Both the position numbers and the translations under genes were made by a program. Of a stretch of 64,000 bases of DNA, positions 46,996 to 55,546 are shown piece by piece. Position 1 is the stretch's first letter; each line of letters begins with the position of its first letter. Origin of the DNA: DATFJT01 sp965230755. Its GTDB lineage: Bacteria; Bacteroidota; Bacteroidia; Chitinophagales; Saprospiraceae. The stretch lies in contig CBDDLT010000006.1 of assembly GCA_965230755.1 (NCBI GenBank), forward strand, positions 16,960 through 80,959. Reading direction: 5' to 3'. The notes beneath the pieces were generated by a model. The model was not told the origin of the DNA, ran no database searches, and saw only the letters and a list, made by a program, of their open reading frames with translations.

Positions 46996-47628
46996 TTATT
47001 TTTTATCCAAAATGAGTTTTATTCCAAGCGCTATAAAAATACTTCCAGCAATTTTGTCCAACCAGATTTTTACTCTGTAATTTCTTCTGATTTGATTCGA
47101 CAATCGAGAAACAAATAAGGCGAGAATTAAACACCAAATGGTTCCAGTTGTTAAGAAAACCAAGCCAAGAATTAAAAATGGAATCGGGCTCTGAGCATAT
47201 TCCGGATTGATAAATTGTGGTAAAAATGCTAGGAAAAATAACGCGACCTTTGGATTGAGAAGATTGGTGAAGATACCTGATACATAGATGTTTTTGTAAT
47301 TGGTTCTATCTCCACTATTACTTAAGTTGATTTCATTCTCTTGTCTCTTGATCAACGTCTTAAGTCCTAGATAAATTAAGTAAGCAGCACCGAGATATTT
47401 CACCAGCATGAACGCTAGAGCTGATTTTGCCAGAATAACGGATAACCCAAGAGCAGCAAAAATACAGTGAACTATCGCTCCTGTTGAAATTCCTAAAGCA
47501 GATAAGACGCCTGCTTTTTTACCTTGCGCAATGCTTCTACTTAAGATGTACATCGTGTCAGCCCCAGGTGTAAGATTTAAAATCAGGCCTGCGATTAAGA
47601 AAGCCTCGAAGTTGATGATGCCGAACAT
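46996..47628 (-). CDS. LysE/RhtB-family amino-acid exporter
   Basis: Read from ATG 47628, the product is 210 residues with six predicted membrane segments. It has the LysE signature ILNLTPGADTMYILSRSIAQG and GAAYLIYLGLKTL, then SGIFTNLLNPKVALFFLAFLPQF. Such permeases export amino acids (threonine, homoserine, lysine) or other small solutes. A longer frame starting at 47766 would overlap the preceding lipoprotein gene by 110 bp and add a basic non-membrane leader, so ATG 47628 is preferred. The pirin gene begins 9 bp after the stop. Substrate not predictable. Confidence 0.88.
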   Translation of the reverse strand: MFGIINFEAFLIAGLILNLTPGADTMYILSRSIAQGKKAGVLSALGISTGAIVHCIFAALGLSVILAKSALAFMLVKYLGAAYLIYLGLKTLIKRQENEINLSNSGDRTNYKNIYVSGIFTNLLNPKVALFFLAFLPQFINPEYAQSPIPFLILGLVFLTTGTIWCLILALFVSRLSNQIRRNYRVKIWLDKIAGSIFIALGIKLILDKK

Positions 47629-47656
47629 ATAAGCCTGTTTTCTTCGAGATACATTT

Positions 47657-48142
47657 TTACTCTTGTTCCTTGGATATACTTGTAGACACTTTATCCGTGA
47701 TATACCAACGATTCTCATCTTTGAGAAGATTAAAATAATCTGTAAAAAGTCTAGTGCCAGTTTCAAGTTCTATTTTTGCTGCTGCAGCAGTTCTGGTAAT
47801 ATCAATTGAAAGAATACGTCCTTCTGCATTTTCCAGCCTTGGCCTGGGCTTAAAACCACTCAAATACTGGTTTTTATCTCTACGACCTATTTTTCCATCC
47901 CGAACGTATTTTAGATTACAAGAGCTATGCATTGCACTGCTTACCAAAGTTGAATCACCGGTTAACCATCCATCAAAATAGTTTTGGATAACTGATTCTA
48001 TGGCCAGACAATCTTTAGATTTGACTTCTGTTTTTTCTTCTACTTGATTTGAATGTTGATTAGTTGGCGCTTTATCAACTGCGGCTTGTTCTCCGCAGGA
48101 GCTAAAAATAATCGCAAGAAAGATGAAAAACTGATACTTCAT
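47657..48142 (-). CDS. Lipoprotein with lumazine-binding/NTF2-like domain
   Basis: The 161-residue protein has a short lipoprotein signal ending IIFSSC (lipid Cys ~16), followed by a low-complexity linker. Its NTF2-like domain fits the putative lumazine-binding/SnoaL-like family (PF12893): AIESVIQNYFDGWLTGDSTL, HSSCNLKYVRDG, DYFNLLKDENRWYITD. Proteins of this group include small exported ligand-binding proteins without clear enzymatic function. The next gene (LysE) starts 29 bp later on the same strand. Similar NTF2-like proteins are encoded at 49144 and possibly 49582. Confidence 0.65.
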   Translation of the reverse strand: MKYQFFIFLAIIFSSCGEQAAVDKAPTNQHSNQVEEKTEVKSKDCLAIESVIQNYFDGWLTGDSTLVSSAMHSSCNLKYVRDGKIGRRDKNQYLSGFKPRPRLENAEGRILSIDITRTAAAAKIELETGTRLFTDYFNLLKDENRWYITDKVSTSISKEQE

Positions 48143-48306
48143 TGGACAAAGGATTTAATAAACAAACAGGATGTAGGTAATATACGAATGAATTGCGGAA
48201 TTATGGATAGTGATTTAATAGCATTGACATGTAAAGACAGAATTTAGTACAAAAACAATATGAGCAGATGTGAATTCAAAGTTCTAACATTACAAATTCT
48301 CTTTCC

Positions 48307-49125
48307 CTAATTGTCATTCAAAGTCCAAATCATGGCCTCTTCCTTGGTAGCCCTAAAAATGGTATGGTGTTTTTCCTTGGGTTTATCCCCGTACTTCCAT
48401 TTTAAATTATCGATTTTCCTGTCTCTAAGAATTTTTTGCAATTGCCGGGTATAAGTAGAAATGTCGGGAGTATCGGAACCGGCAAACCACAGTTTCTTGT
48501 GACTTGAAGCGAAATCATGAAGCAATTGATCCGTATTGTTGACCAAATAGTTTCCATTCCACCAGAGTGATGGATCCATAGCGATGTAAAAATCAAATGC
48601 CTCCGGTTGCAAGAAGAAAGTTTCTACTACAAAGAGTCCCGCCAAAGATTCACCTATGATACCCTTTTTGCCAGTGGTGCTGTATTGAGCGTTAATTTGA
48701 GGCATCAATTCATCAGTAATAAATGCTCTGAAATTTTTTGCCCCGTCCGTCATCGGTATACCGTATTTTTCATGCTTTTTTACACTTGATTCACCGGTCA
48801 AATCCCTTCCTCTTTGAGTGTTTTCGATCCCTACTAAAATGATTGGAGGAATTTTATTTTGTCTTATAAGATTGTCCAAGGTGTTGGCGATGTGCGGGAA
48901 GTCTTCCTTAATCCCTCCATCCGGCATGTACAATACGGGTAAAGGATTGTTACTTTCCTTGTGATTCGGTGGTGTCCAAACATTGATAACTCGGTCTTCA
49001 TTCACAAACTTAGAAGCGATGGTTAGACTTTGATGTTCAGGGGTAGGATCGTCATATACAATAGCTTGTTTTTTACAGCTCAGTGTCATTAGTATTACCG
49101 CCAAACATAGAATAGACCTTACCAT
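48307..49125 (-). CDS. Lipoprotein esterase (Esterase_D-like alpha/beta hydrolase)
   Basis: The 272-residue protein has a lipoprotein signal (LILMTLSC-like, Cys 17). It then has an esterase of the PF00756 type: NVWTPP, PVLYMPDGGI, nucleophile motif IIGESLAGLF with S160, and a C-terminal catalytic-His region around HHTIFRATKEEA. Family members hydrolyse enterobactin-type siderophores or short acyl esters; some are mycolyl-transferases. The substrate here is unknown, but location in the periplasm or outer membrane is implied by the lipobox. It is followed by an NTF2-like gene upstream on the same strand (start 49572). Confidence 0.82.
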   Translation of the reverse strand: MVRSILCLAVILMTLSCKKQAIVYDDPTPEHQSLTIASKFVNEDRVINVWTPPNHKESNNPLPVLYMPDGGIKEDFPHIANTLDNLIRQNKIPPIILVGIENTQRGRDLTGESSVKKHEKYGIPMTDGAKNFRAFITDELMPQINAQYSTTGKKGIIGESLAGLFVVETFFLQPEAFDFYIAMDPSLWWNGNYLVNNTDQLLHDFASSHKKLWFAGSDTPDISTYTRQLQKILRDRKIDNLKWKYGDKPKEKHHTIFRATKEEAMIWTLNDN

Positions 49126-49143
49126 GAGTTAATACATTATTTG

Positions 49144-49572
49144 TTACTGATCACTCCAAAGTACTGAAGATAAAAACCATTTGTCATTTACTTTGACAAA
49201 CTGCATAAGTTTCTTTCCTTGCCCTTTGAAAGCGATATCATTTCGCTCTCCTGATTTTACATAATCGCTTGTTCTTTGCGCAATATTTCCGTGGATCTCT
49301 GTCGTATGTGAGCTTTCTTTTTCGATGAAATTAGTTAGTGTGCCATTGGTTAAAATTTCTTCTCTTGGTCGAATGAAACTGTCCAAATCATATACTTCAG
49401 GTACTTCGTTGGTATTATTGATCAATATGCCATCGGCTAAAAACAAGTCTCTAATCTTTTGAACGTCGGGCTTAGTATTATTGGTGTTAGTGAATAAATC
49501 AAAGAAGCGATGGACAATATTATCAATCGCTTGCTCATCTGTTTGCCGTGTCGCTTCATCCTCCTGCTTCAT
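49144..49572 (-). CDS. SnoaL/DUF4440-like NTF2-fold protein
   Basis: The 142-residue protein is an NTF2-like domain: AIDNIVHRFFDLFTNTN at the start, then DLFLADGILINN and VKVNDKWFLSSVLWSD at the end. No signal peptide is visible. NTF2-like proteins of this size are often ligand-binding or lyase-like, and the exact role is not predictable. It is nine bases downstream of a lipoprotein gene and just upstream of an esterase gene, so the three form a likely operon. Confidence 0.65.
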   Translation of the reverse strand: MKQEDEATRQTDEQAIDNIVHRFFDLFTNTNNTKPDVQKIRDLFLADGILINNTNEVPEVYDLDSFIRPREEILTNGTLTNFIEKESSHTTEIHGNIAQRTSDYVKSGERNDIAFKGQGKKLMQFVKVNDKWFLSSVLWSDQ

Positions 49573-49581
49573 CCTTTTCCA

Positions 49582-50250
49582 CTATTTAATGGTATCCCAT
49601 ATTTGGCTAGTAGGTCTCTTTCCTGTTATTAATTCAAGTAAGGTAAAAAGATACTCGTTTTCTTCTTCTCCACTTTCATCTGCCATGCTTTGAAAGGCCT
49701 GTGTTGCAATAGGAAAAATTGAAGTCAAATTGATTTTCCAATTTTCCTGTTCCTTGTAAAAATGAAAGTACATCGGCGCAGGAGTCCCGCTCACGACCAA
49801 TTGTCCTTTTGCAAAATCATGGTCGATGTCGATATCCCCAACTTCATTGTTCATTACACTATTTTTTCCGACCATACCTTCCTTGATCGCATAAACCAGG
49901 AGTTTCTTGCCATCGAATTCTAGTATTTCTTCTTTTGGAGTTCGATGTCGAATGGAAAAGACCATCAACTTATCCATGATATTCATGTCATTGATTGCTG
50001 TAGAATCGGCATTTTTCGTTTTGTCAAGAATGTCTTGATAATATTTGATAGTTCGACGATCAACGTACTTTACAGCTTCTTCTCCTCGATCATTGAGTAT
50101 AGAAGATTTGTAATTTGCAAAGCAATCTCTTACTTGTTCCTCGTCTGATTTGTTGATGACTTCTGTGGTCAGATTGTTGGATGATGATTTTTTTTGAGCG
50201 CTGCATGCATTCAATAACAGACCAATTACAATTAGTGTCAGAATTCTCAT
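49582..50250 (-). CDS. Lipoprotein of unknown function
   Basis: The 222-residue protein has a lipoprotein signal (LLLNAC, Cys ~16). Its body carries a conserved-looking region EQVRDCFANYKSSILNDRGEEAVKYVDRR. Together with the C-terminal YKEQENWKINLTSIFP, this suggests an NTF2/DUF4440-like fold, but I cannot assign a family confidently. It precedes the SnoaL-like gene by nine bases and is likely co-transcribed. There are no catalytic motifs. Confidence 0.55.
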   Translation of the reverse strand: MRILTLIVIGLLLNACSAQKKSSSNNLTTEVINKSDEEQVRDCFANYKSSILNDRGEEAVKYVDRRTIKYYQDILDKTKNADSTAINDMNIMDKLMVFSIRHRTPKEEILEFDGKKLLVYAIKEGMVGKNSVMNNEVGDIDIDHDFAKGQLVVSGTPAPMYFHFYKEQENWKINLTSIFPIATQAFQSMADESGEEENEYLFTLLELITGKRPTSQIWDTIK

Positions 50251-50356
50251 TTTTCTTTTGTTTATAGATAGCTAAAGTAAAGTAATAGAAGCTCGAGTTA
50301 CACCACTATTAAATACTAATTTATTAGCTTTTGATAGTAATGAATACAATAGGAAC

Positions 50357-50773
50357 TTATTTTTTTAAGGCCGCATTCCTTTCTTCCATAGCAATTTTCA
50401 AAAGCTCCTTAATTTCCGGTTTATTGGCATCTTCGATCGAATGAGTCTTAAAATGCCTCAGTTTTTTCCCCGTCCCTTCTAGAAGTCCATTAGTATCTGT
50501 AAGTGATGCTCCTTGAAAAAAAACTAAATTGACCCAGTTTTTGTGTGGAATGATGTAGGCATATCCCTCGCTCATTTTTTTAGGACCTACTCCATAGTTA
50601 GCCGCCTTATATCCGAGTTGAACCGTTTCATAAACATCTGGATCTAGTTCAAGGATGATTTCTCTGAGTCGAATTGCTATTGGACGCAGTTCTATTGCAG
50701 TTATTTCTAAAAGATCTTCGAAAGTTTCATTTTTTTTACCTGTCATCATTCGATATTTTAAAGAGAGTGCCAT
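50357..50773 (-). CDS. DUF1801-family protein
   Basis: The 138-residue product has the DUF1801 pattern: TVQLGYKAANYG, MSEGYAYIIPHKNWVNLVFFQGASL, and a C-terminal basic helix around KKLRHFKTH. Function is unknown. The longest frame overlaps the preceding gene by 16 bp; ATGs at 50749 and 50746 would remove the overlap, and either is possible. It is a paralogue type of the protein at 24378, but sequence divergence is high. Confidence 0.72.
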   Translation of the reverse strand: MALSLKYRMMTGKKNETFEDLLEITAIELRPIAIRLREIILELDPDVYETVQLGYKAANYGVGPKKMSEGYAYIIPHKNWVNLVFFQGASLTDTNGLLEGTGKKLRHFKTHSIEDANKPEIKELLKIAMEERNAALKK

Positions 50774-51414
50774 TTCATGATCATAAACCTACGAAATCTA
50801 TCAAGATTCCACTTTTGATACTTCGACTTTTTCCTATTAGACTTTGATCTCAATTTATCAGCCCATTTTACACTTATGTTTTTAAAAAAAGCGATGCGTT
50901 TCCATTTCCGATGCAGGTAATTTTTGGTGATATTTCCAATTACCATTTGGTCATTTACTCTTAATACACTTTCATCACAAAGGGTGTATTCTATTGTTGG
51001 TTTATTTCTATAATCTGCTATAAATTGAAGAGTTTCTGTGCTAGGATTTAAAAAGTAGCCTTCGGAGGGATCATAAAAATGCTTTCGGACTGCTTTAATT
51101 ATTAGTTGATCTTTCCCTTTAAAATTTGCTATGCTTTCAAAAATATTACCATTGCCATTCGAATAATAAATGGTATCTGATTTCATTCGATTTTGATACC
51201 ATCGATCAACCTTAATTTTTGTCAAACTTTTACATAGTAAGATGTAATTCGAATTTTTTGGGGTTTCAATGTGCTCCAACACAGTTCCTAAAAAAATGAT
51301 ATGATCTGCTCTAATGTTCTCCATAAATGTTTTAGGAGCATAACCACATGAAGCTGACATTTTGGATATGTATAAGATAGCTAATATTCCAATAATTATA
51401 TTTATTCTCTTCAT
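50758..51414 (-). CDS. Exported protein with NTR-like start and basic tail
   Basis: The 218-residue protein has a signal peptide (~1-22, ISKMSAS). CGYAPKTFMENIRADHIIFLGTVLE directly follows, recalling netrin/TIMP-like (NTR) modules in which the mature N-terminal Cys precedes a beta-barrel with a similar D-x-[IV]-[FV]-x-G-x-V pattern. The C-terminal ~45 residues are strikingly basic (RKWKRIAFFKN, RSKSNRKKSKYQKW). Cysteines are present in the body, suggesting disulfides. NTR-like assignment rests on this pattern alone and is tentative. It overlaps the DUF1801 gene slightly. Confidence 0.5.
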   Translation of the reverse strand: MKRINIIIGILAILYISKMSASCGYAPKTFMENIRADHIIFLGTVLEHIETPKNSNYILLCKSLTKIKVDRWYQNRMKSDTIYYSNGNGNIFESIANFKGKDQLIIKAVRKHFYDPSEGYFLNPSTETLQFIADYRNKPTIEYTLCDESVLRVNDQMVIGNITKNYLHRKWKRIAFFKNISVKWADKLRSKSNRKKSKYQKWNLDRFRRFMIMKWHSL

Positions 51415-51484
51415 TCCATTCCCTGTAAGGTGTTTTAGATTTGGTTATGCATAATGATAGGTAGTATTTCCTTTCCCAAGATAA

Positions 51485-51973
51485 TCACAATTCGGCTACT
51501 TCTTCAGAAGTCAAACCATATATCGGCGGAGTTTTTACATCCAATAAATTAAGGTACAAATAGAGCTGCGCTCGATGATGAATTTCGTGTTCCGCTAGTA
51601 ATTCTAACCATTTTCCTTTCTGAATCGGGTATCCAGTTGGTGTCAAACACTTTTCCTGAAGATCGTTATCGTTTAGTCCTTCGAAGATCTGAAGCGATTC
51701 CGAGTGTGTTTGATTTAAAAATGCAATGATATTTTCGTAACCATCTGCTAGATCTTTGCCACAGCCATTGTACTTATTTTTCCGGCCAGCTATGGTTTCG
51801 GCATATAAGAATCGTTCAATTGCTCCGATATGCCTAAGCTGATCCGCAATGGTGAATTTTCCAGCTTGGTAAGCGTAATCCAAGTGTTCAGGTTGAATAA
51901 CTTTGATCAACCGCATCGTTCGTTTGCGAATGCTTTCATATTGCTTTAAAAAAGCCTTTACTTGTAGTTGCAT
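51485..51973 (-). CDS. DinB-family metal-binding protein
   Basis: The 162-residue protein is a DinB/YfiT-type four-helix bundle with putative metal ligands H48 (IADQLRHIGAIERF) and H129 plus H132/H133 (AEHEIHHRAQLYLYLNLL). Family members include thiol-dependent transferases and proteins induced by DNA damage; no activity can be assigned from sequence. It lies 12 bp downstream of a molybdopterin oxidoreductase gene, both minus strand, possibly in the same operon. Confidence 0.86.
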   Translation of the reverse strand: MQLQVKAFLKQYESIRKRTMRLIKVIQPEHLDYAYQAGKFTIADQLRHIGAIERFLYAETIAGRKNKYNGCGKDLADGYENIIAFLNQTHSESLQIFEGLNDNDLQEKCLTPTGYPIQKGKWLELLAEHEIHHRAQLYLYLNLLDVKTPPIYGLTSEEVAEL

Positions 51974-51984
51974 AATTCATTGAG

Positions 51985-52683
51985 TTAGGTTGAAAAGTCT
52001 TGGTCGAGAGTATGTCTATACTCAGCAGTAGCCTTTTCAAAATGACGAATAGTGCTTTTTATCCTAAGCCGGTACAGCCAACGAAATAGAATACTAGGAC
52101 CTAAAGCAGCTCTTTCCTCATGAGAAACCCTAGCCCTGGGATGGTCCATAAATCCTAAAATTCCTTGTTTTATGGCTTTTGGTTCTGAATAGAATTCTAT
52201 TCGCTTCAGGTGTTTTAGGTTTTTATAGCCGTAATGATCGGGAGCTACAATTCTAATGGGTGCTCCATGTTCAATACCGAGCGATTCATTATTGAGTTTG
52301 TCCGCAAGTAGAACATTCGAATGCATCAAATCAGATAAGGGCAAACTTGTTTTGTATCCATCTTGAGCCTTAAGAACAACGAAATTGAATTCTGTGGAAA
52401 CCCTTGGCTGTATTAAGCTGGTAAAAAAATCCTTGAAGGAATACCCACTCCAGTTTAGATTGAGTTTGCTCCAAGTGGTTACACAATGAAAGTCGGATGT
52501 CTGATGTATTCTTTTAAGTGAGGTGAGTTCATCGGATATTTCGAATTCATCCAAATCGCCACCTATTGTAATCCTAATTTTTTCTGTTTCCTTGGGAAAT
52601 CGATTCGCATATTGCGGTAGTCCAAATCGCGGAAAAGTTTTGGATTCTTTTTGGCCCGGTGGTAATGTTTTATTTTCATTCAT
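51985..52683 (-). CDS. Molybdopterin-dependent oxidoreductase, sulfite-oxidase fold
   Basis: Read from ATG 52683, the product is 232 residues. The core resembles the sulfite-oxidase/YedY (MsrP) molybdopterin domain: ITIGGDLDEFEISDEL, then the Mo-coordinating C67 in FHCVTTWSKLNLNWSG, followed by GYKTSLPLSDLM, EHGAPIRIVAPDHYGYKN and KHLKRIEF. Unlike MsrP there is no Tat signal, so it may act in the cytoplasm. The ATG overlaps the upstream membrane-protein stop (ATGA), indicating coupling. A longer reading from 52767 would overlap that gene by 88 bp and is rejected. The membrane partner may anchor it or supply electrons; no haem ligands are evident in the partner. Confidence 0.82.
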   Translation of the reverse strand: MNENKTLPPGQKESKTFPRFGLPQYANRFPKETEKIRITIGGDLDEFEISDELTSLKRIHQTSDFHCVTTWSKLNLNWSGYSFKDFFTSLIQPRVSTEFNFVVLKAQDGYKTSLPLSDLMHSNVLLADKLNNESLGIEHGAPIRIVAPDHYGYKNLKHLKRIEFYSEPKAIKQGILGFMDHPRARVSHEERAALGPSILFRWLYRLRIKSTIRHFEKATAEYRHTLDQDFST

Positions 52684-53087
52684 TTTATTGCCAAGGATTT
52701 TGCGGCTCGCAACTCTATCACAGCTAGAGCTGATACCACCACAATTTCCATCAAAATATAGGCCCAACCAAAATTCGTTATAACTTCTTTGTGATAAATG
52801 GCTAAACCAAGCGATATAATACAGTAAATTAAGTTGGTAATGGCAATCACTCTTAAGAATAAACCTAGGTTTTTATCAATGCTATAGTAGCAGTAAAAAT
52901 CATAGACTGCAAAAAGGCAGGGTAGGGAAGCAAGAAAATACAGTGTCGTTTTAGGAATGCCAAAAATGCCTTCGAACTTAACCAGTACAACTCCTAAAAG
53001 AAAAGCAGAAAGCATAGCTCCAAACCCATCAATTAGAAATAGCTTTTTGGGATTGTTGTTTGTCCACGCAAGAATCCGTTCTATCAT
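52680..53087 (-). CDS. Small four-helix membrane protein
   Basis: The 135-residue protein has four hydrophobic segments (around ~20-38, ~46-62, ~78-98 and ~108-126). No recognised family signature; no conserved histidine pair that would suggest a cytochrome b-type subunit. It overlaps the molybdopterin oxidoreductase gene by four bases (ATGA), so it is very likely a functional partner, such as an anchor. Its own start is at ATG 53087. Confidence 0.65.
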   Translation of the reverse strand: MIERILAWTNNNPKKLFLIDGFGAMLSAFLLGVVLVKFEGIFGIPKTTLYFLASLPCLFAVYDFYCYYSIDKNLGLFLRVIAITNLIYCIISLGLAIYHKEVITNFGWAYILMEIVVVSALAVIELRAAKSLAIK

Positions 53088-53183
53088 TTTTTCGTTTTTG
53101 AGCTAAATTTTCAAATTGCTTTTACTTGGCTTTGAATATGATCATGCTAGCGTGAAGATCATATAAAATTTTAAGTAGAGAGT

Positions 53184-53786
53184 TTATGGTTTAAAGATAC
53201 TACCCCAATTAAATCGATAGGCAATTCTGAAGATCATTAAATCCACGGATTCAGAATGAGATATTACAGTTGTTCTATCTTTCGTTCCTTCGTATTCGGG
53301 AGTAACTCCAAGATATTGATATCTAAATGATAATGAAAGTTTGTCAAGCAAAGTAGCGCCAAGACCTAGTCCAATCGAAAAATTATGTTCACTTATTTTT
53401 GTGTCATCATCTGTATGGACAAAATATGATAATGAAGAATACCCTAAACGAGGTTCAATAAATAAATGCTTTTTTATGGGGTATCTATAAACGATCATAA
53501 TAGAACCGAATCTTACGTCATTAGGAGAAAGAGTTTCTATATTTAGATCTACAGTACTTCTATCTCCAGGAATTAAATTTCCTCCGGTAGAAAAATCCAA
53601 TCCTAGTTGCCCAAAATTAAAGGATTTGATCACGTTAAAAAAGAGTTCACTCTTGCCCAAACTGTGTTCTTCTCCAAGGACATTTCCTATTCCTAGGCCT
53701 ACCTCCGAATGATATTCCTGTGCATTGATGTCATGGATTAAGAAAAGAAAAGCTAATAGGACGGTGGCGATGTTTAATTTATTCAT
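53184..53786 (-). CDS. Outer-membrane beta-barrel protein, small
   Basis: The 200-residue protein has a signal peptide (~1-22, HDINAQ). Beta-hairpin strands with alternating hydrophobic residues follow (SEVGLGIGNVLG, YPIKKHLFIEPRLGYSSLSYF, FSIGLGLGATLLDKLSLSFRYQYLG). The chain ends IFRIAYRFNWG, typical of an 8-stranded OmpW/OmpX-like outer-membrane barrel. It has no clear relation to the neighbours. No function can be assigned. Confidence 0.7.
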   Translation of the reverse strand: MNKLNIATVLLAFLFLIHDINAQEYHSEVGLGIGNVLGEEHSLGKSELFFNVIKSFNFGQLGLDFSTGGNLIPGDRSTVDLNIETLSPNDVRFGSIMIVYRYPIKKHLFIEPRLGYSSLSYFVHTDDDTKISEHNFSIGLGLGATLLDKLSLSFRYQYLGVTPEYEGTKDRTTVISHSESVDLMIFRIAYRFNWGSIFKP

Positions 53787-53945
53787 TTAGCAAATTAGAA
53801 TATCATGAAAGATCTGAATATAAAACGATTTCTTCCAGTTGTTGGTGGCTGATAAAGCTTTTTATATTTATATATCCATTTCGAGGAAGTTCATATTATA
53901 GTGTCAACTACCCTAAAACAACGTAAAATATTGAAAGGATCAAAT

Positions 53946-55433
53946 TTATACTTTTACACTTTGTGGATGTCGAATAAGATTCTCAGGATCATACTTTCTC
54001 TTAAAGTTCTGTAATCGGGCATAATTTTCACCATAATACGCTTCTTCCCAATTGTCAAAATTGATATCGGGGTAATTTCGATAATGTGCTGTAATGCCTC
54101 CGTTGGTGAATTCTTCCTGAATTTCTTGAAAGGCTTGGATGAGGTCTTCTCCTTTTTCCGGGTTTTCGTAATAAGCTTGTAACTCACCCAAATAAGCATA
54201 TTGACGATGCGGATAAGAAGAAACGGCTTCGAATTCCGGTTTATTAATATTGCCTCCCAAAGTGTTGACCTGATAAATCAGCCCGGGATTTTGTCGCACT
54301 TTTTCAACCACCGCTTCGATTGAATGCTCAATGCTTCCAAAACCGTCATACAATCCTGCACAAGCATTTTTGAAAAACAGCGGTGTTTGTATCCCATAAT
54401 ATCGTCGAAGGGCTTTGGCGATATCCGCCTCTGGATTTCCAATGGTGGTCTTGTCCATTTCAGCGCCAAATTGCTCTAAGAGCGGTCGAATTTCTTTTAT
54501 TCGATGGTCTGAATCAGTGATCAGAACTGTCAAGCTTTTACCGTTCAAAACATAGGCTCCAAAACAAGAATTCGGCAATTGCGCAGTCAGGTCAAACCAA
54601 TTTTTTAATAGGGCAATGGCTCTTGGTGTATCTAGCTTATAAGCCTTAAATAAATGTCTGGTAAATAATTTAGGCGCCTCGTGTACGCGAAAGCTCATGT
54701 CGGCAATCACACCGAAATTTCCATTCCCACCACCTCGACAAGCCCATAAAATCTCATCATTATTTTTAGCATAATGAATATTACCTTGACCATCCACAAA
54801 GGTCAATCCCACCAAACTGTCACAAGTCAAACCCAGCTGCCTGCTGAACAGCCCATAACCACCTCCTAAAGTCAATCCTCCGATCCCAACACCCGCACAA
54901 GAACCGGAAGGGATGATTTTGCCCTTGGGTAAAAGGGCATCGTAAACTTCCTTCAGAATAACTCCACTCTCCAGCTTGACATGATCGTCATCGATCCATT
55001 GCATTCCTTTCATCAAGGATAAATTGATGCACATTCCTCCCTCATTACTCGAAAAACCCTCAAAACTATGTCCACCACTTTTGACCCCAACTTGCAGTTT
55101 GAACTGTTTCGCATATTTTATCGCTTCCGAAATTCCTTCAACATTTTTCACCAAGGCAATGATCTTCGGTTTCTGCGGCACTCTCAGGTTAAATCCAACA
55201 TTCAAAGCATCATATTGCTCATCAGTAGCTCTTAATAAGCTGACGTTCTCACTTTGGAAATTCTCTTCTATTTCTTGAATGATGGCCTCAAGCTTATCTT
55301 CTTCTTTTGGCTTTGGTTCTGTCTCCTTGTTTGGATCGGGTTTCGTAGAATTAGTACAAGAAGGCAAATAGAGTGTAAAGCCGGCTAGGACCATGTTTCG
55401 GATAAAATGTCGACGTTGTTGATTGTTTTTCAT
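53946..55433 (-). CDS. FAD-linked oxidase, BBE type, Tat lipoprotein
   Basis: Read from ATG 55433, the product is 495 residues. The N-terminus QRRHFIRNMVLAGFTLYLPSC combines a twin-arginine motif with a lipobox. The FAD-binding (PF01565) domain has VGVKSGGHSFEGF with the covalent-FAD His (H122), and PSGSCAGVGIGGLTLGGGYG with C179, matching bicovalent flavin attachment in the berberine-bridge enzyme family. The C-terminal BBE motif follows (NYPDINFDNWEEAYYGEN, RLQNFKRKYDP). Such enzymes oxidise sugars, alcohols or alkaloids, producing H2O2. A longer ATG (55490) would bury the signal, so 55433 is preferred. Isolated gene. Confidence 0.9.
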   Translation of the reverse strand: MKNNQQRRHFIRNMVLAGFTLYLPSCTNSTKPDPNKETEPKPKEEDKLEAIIQEIEENFQSENVSLLRATDEQYDALNVGFNLRVPQKPKIIALVKNVEGISEAIKYAKQFKLQVGVKSGGHSFEGFSSNEGGMCINLSLMKGMQWIDDDHVKLESGVILKEVYDALLPKGKIIPSGSCAGVGIGGLTLGGGYGLFSRQLGLTCDSLVGLTFVDGQGNIHYAKNNDEILWACRGGGNGNFGVIADMSFRVHEAPKLFTRHLFKAYKLDTPRAIALLKNWFDLTAQLPNSCFGAYVLNGKSLTVLITDSDHRIKEIRPLLEQFGAEMDKTTIGNPEADIAKALRRYYGIQTPLFFKNACAGLYDGFGSIEHSIEAVVEKVRQNPGLIYQVNTLGGNINKPEFEAVSSYPHRQYAYLGELQAYYENPEKGEDLIQAFQEIQEEFTNGGITAHYRNYPDINFDNWEEAYYGENYARLQNFKRKYDPENLIRHPQSVKV

Positions 55434-55546
55434 GGGGGGTATTGAGAGTATTGATTTTAATTCTTGATTTAGCGTAAGGGTCTTAGTCAAGTATAGTTAG
55501 ATAAACAGTGCATGTCAACCCATTGGCAATTTAATAGCTAAGTCAC

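Noticed and set aside
47629..47766. Upstream start for the LysE exporter
   Set aside because: It overlaps the lipoprotein gene by 110 bp and adds a non-membrane leader not seen in the family.
52684..52767. Upstream start for the molybdopterin oxidoreductase
   Set aside because: The extension lies wholly within the coding region of the upstream membrane protein; the ATGA overlap at 52680-52683 is a better start.
55434..55490. ATG start giving 19 extra residues on the FAD oxidase
   Set aside because: The extension would precede the twin-arginine/lipobox signal and make it unprocessable.
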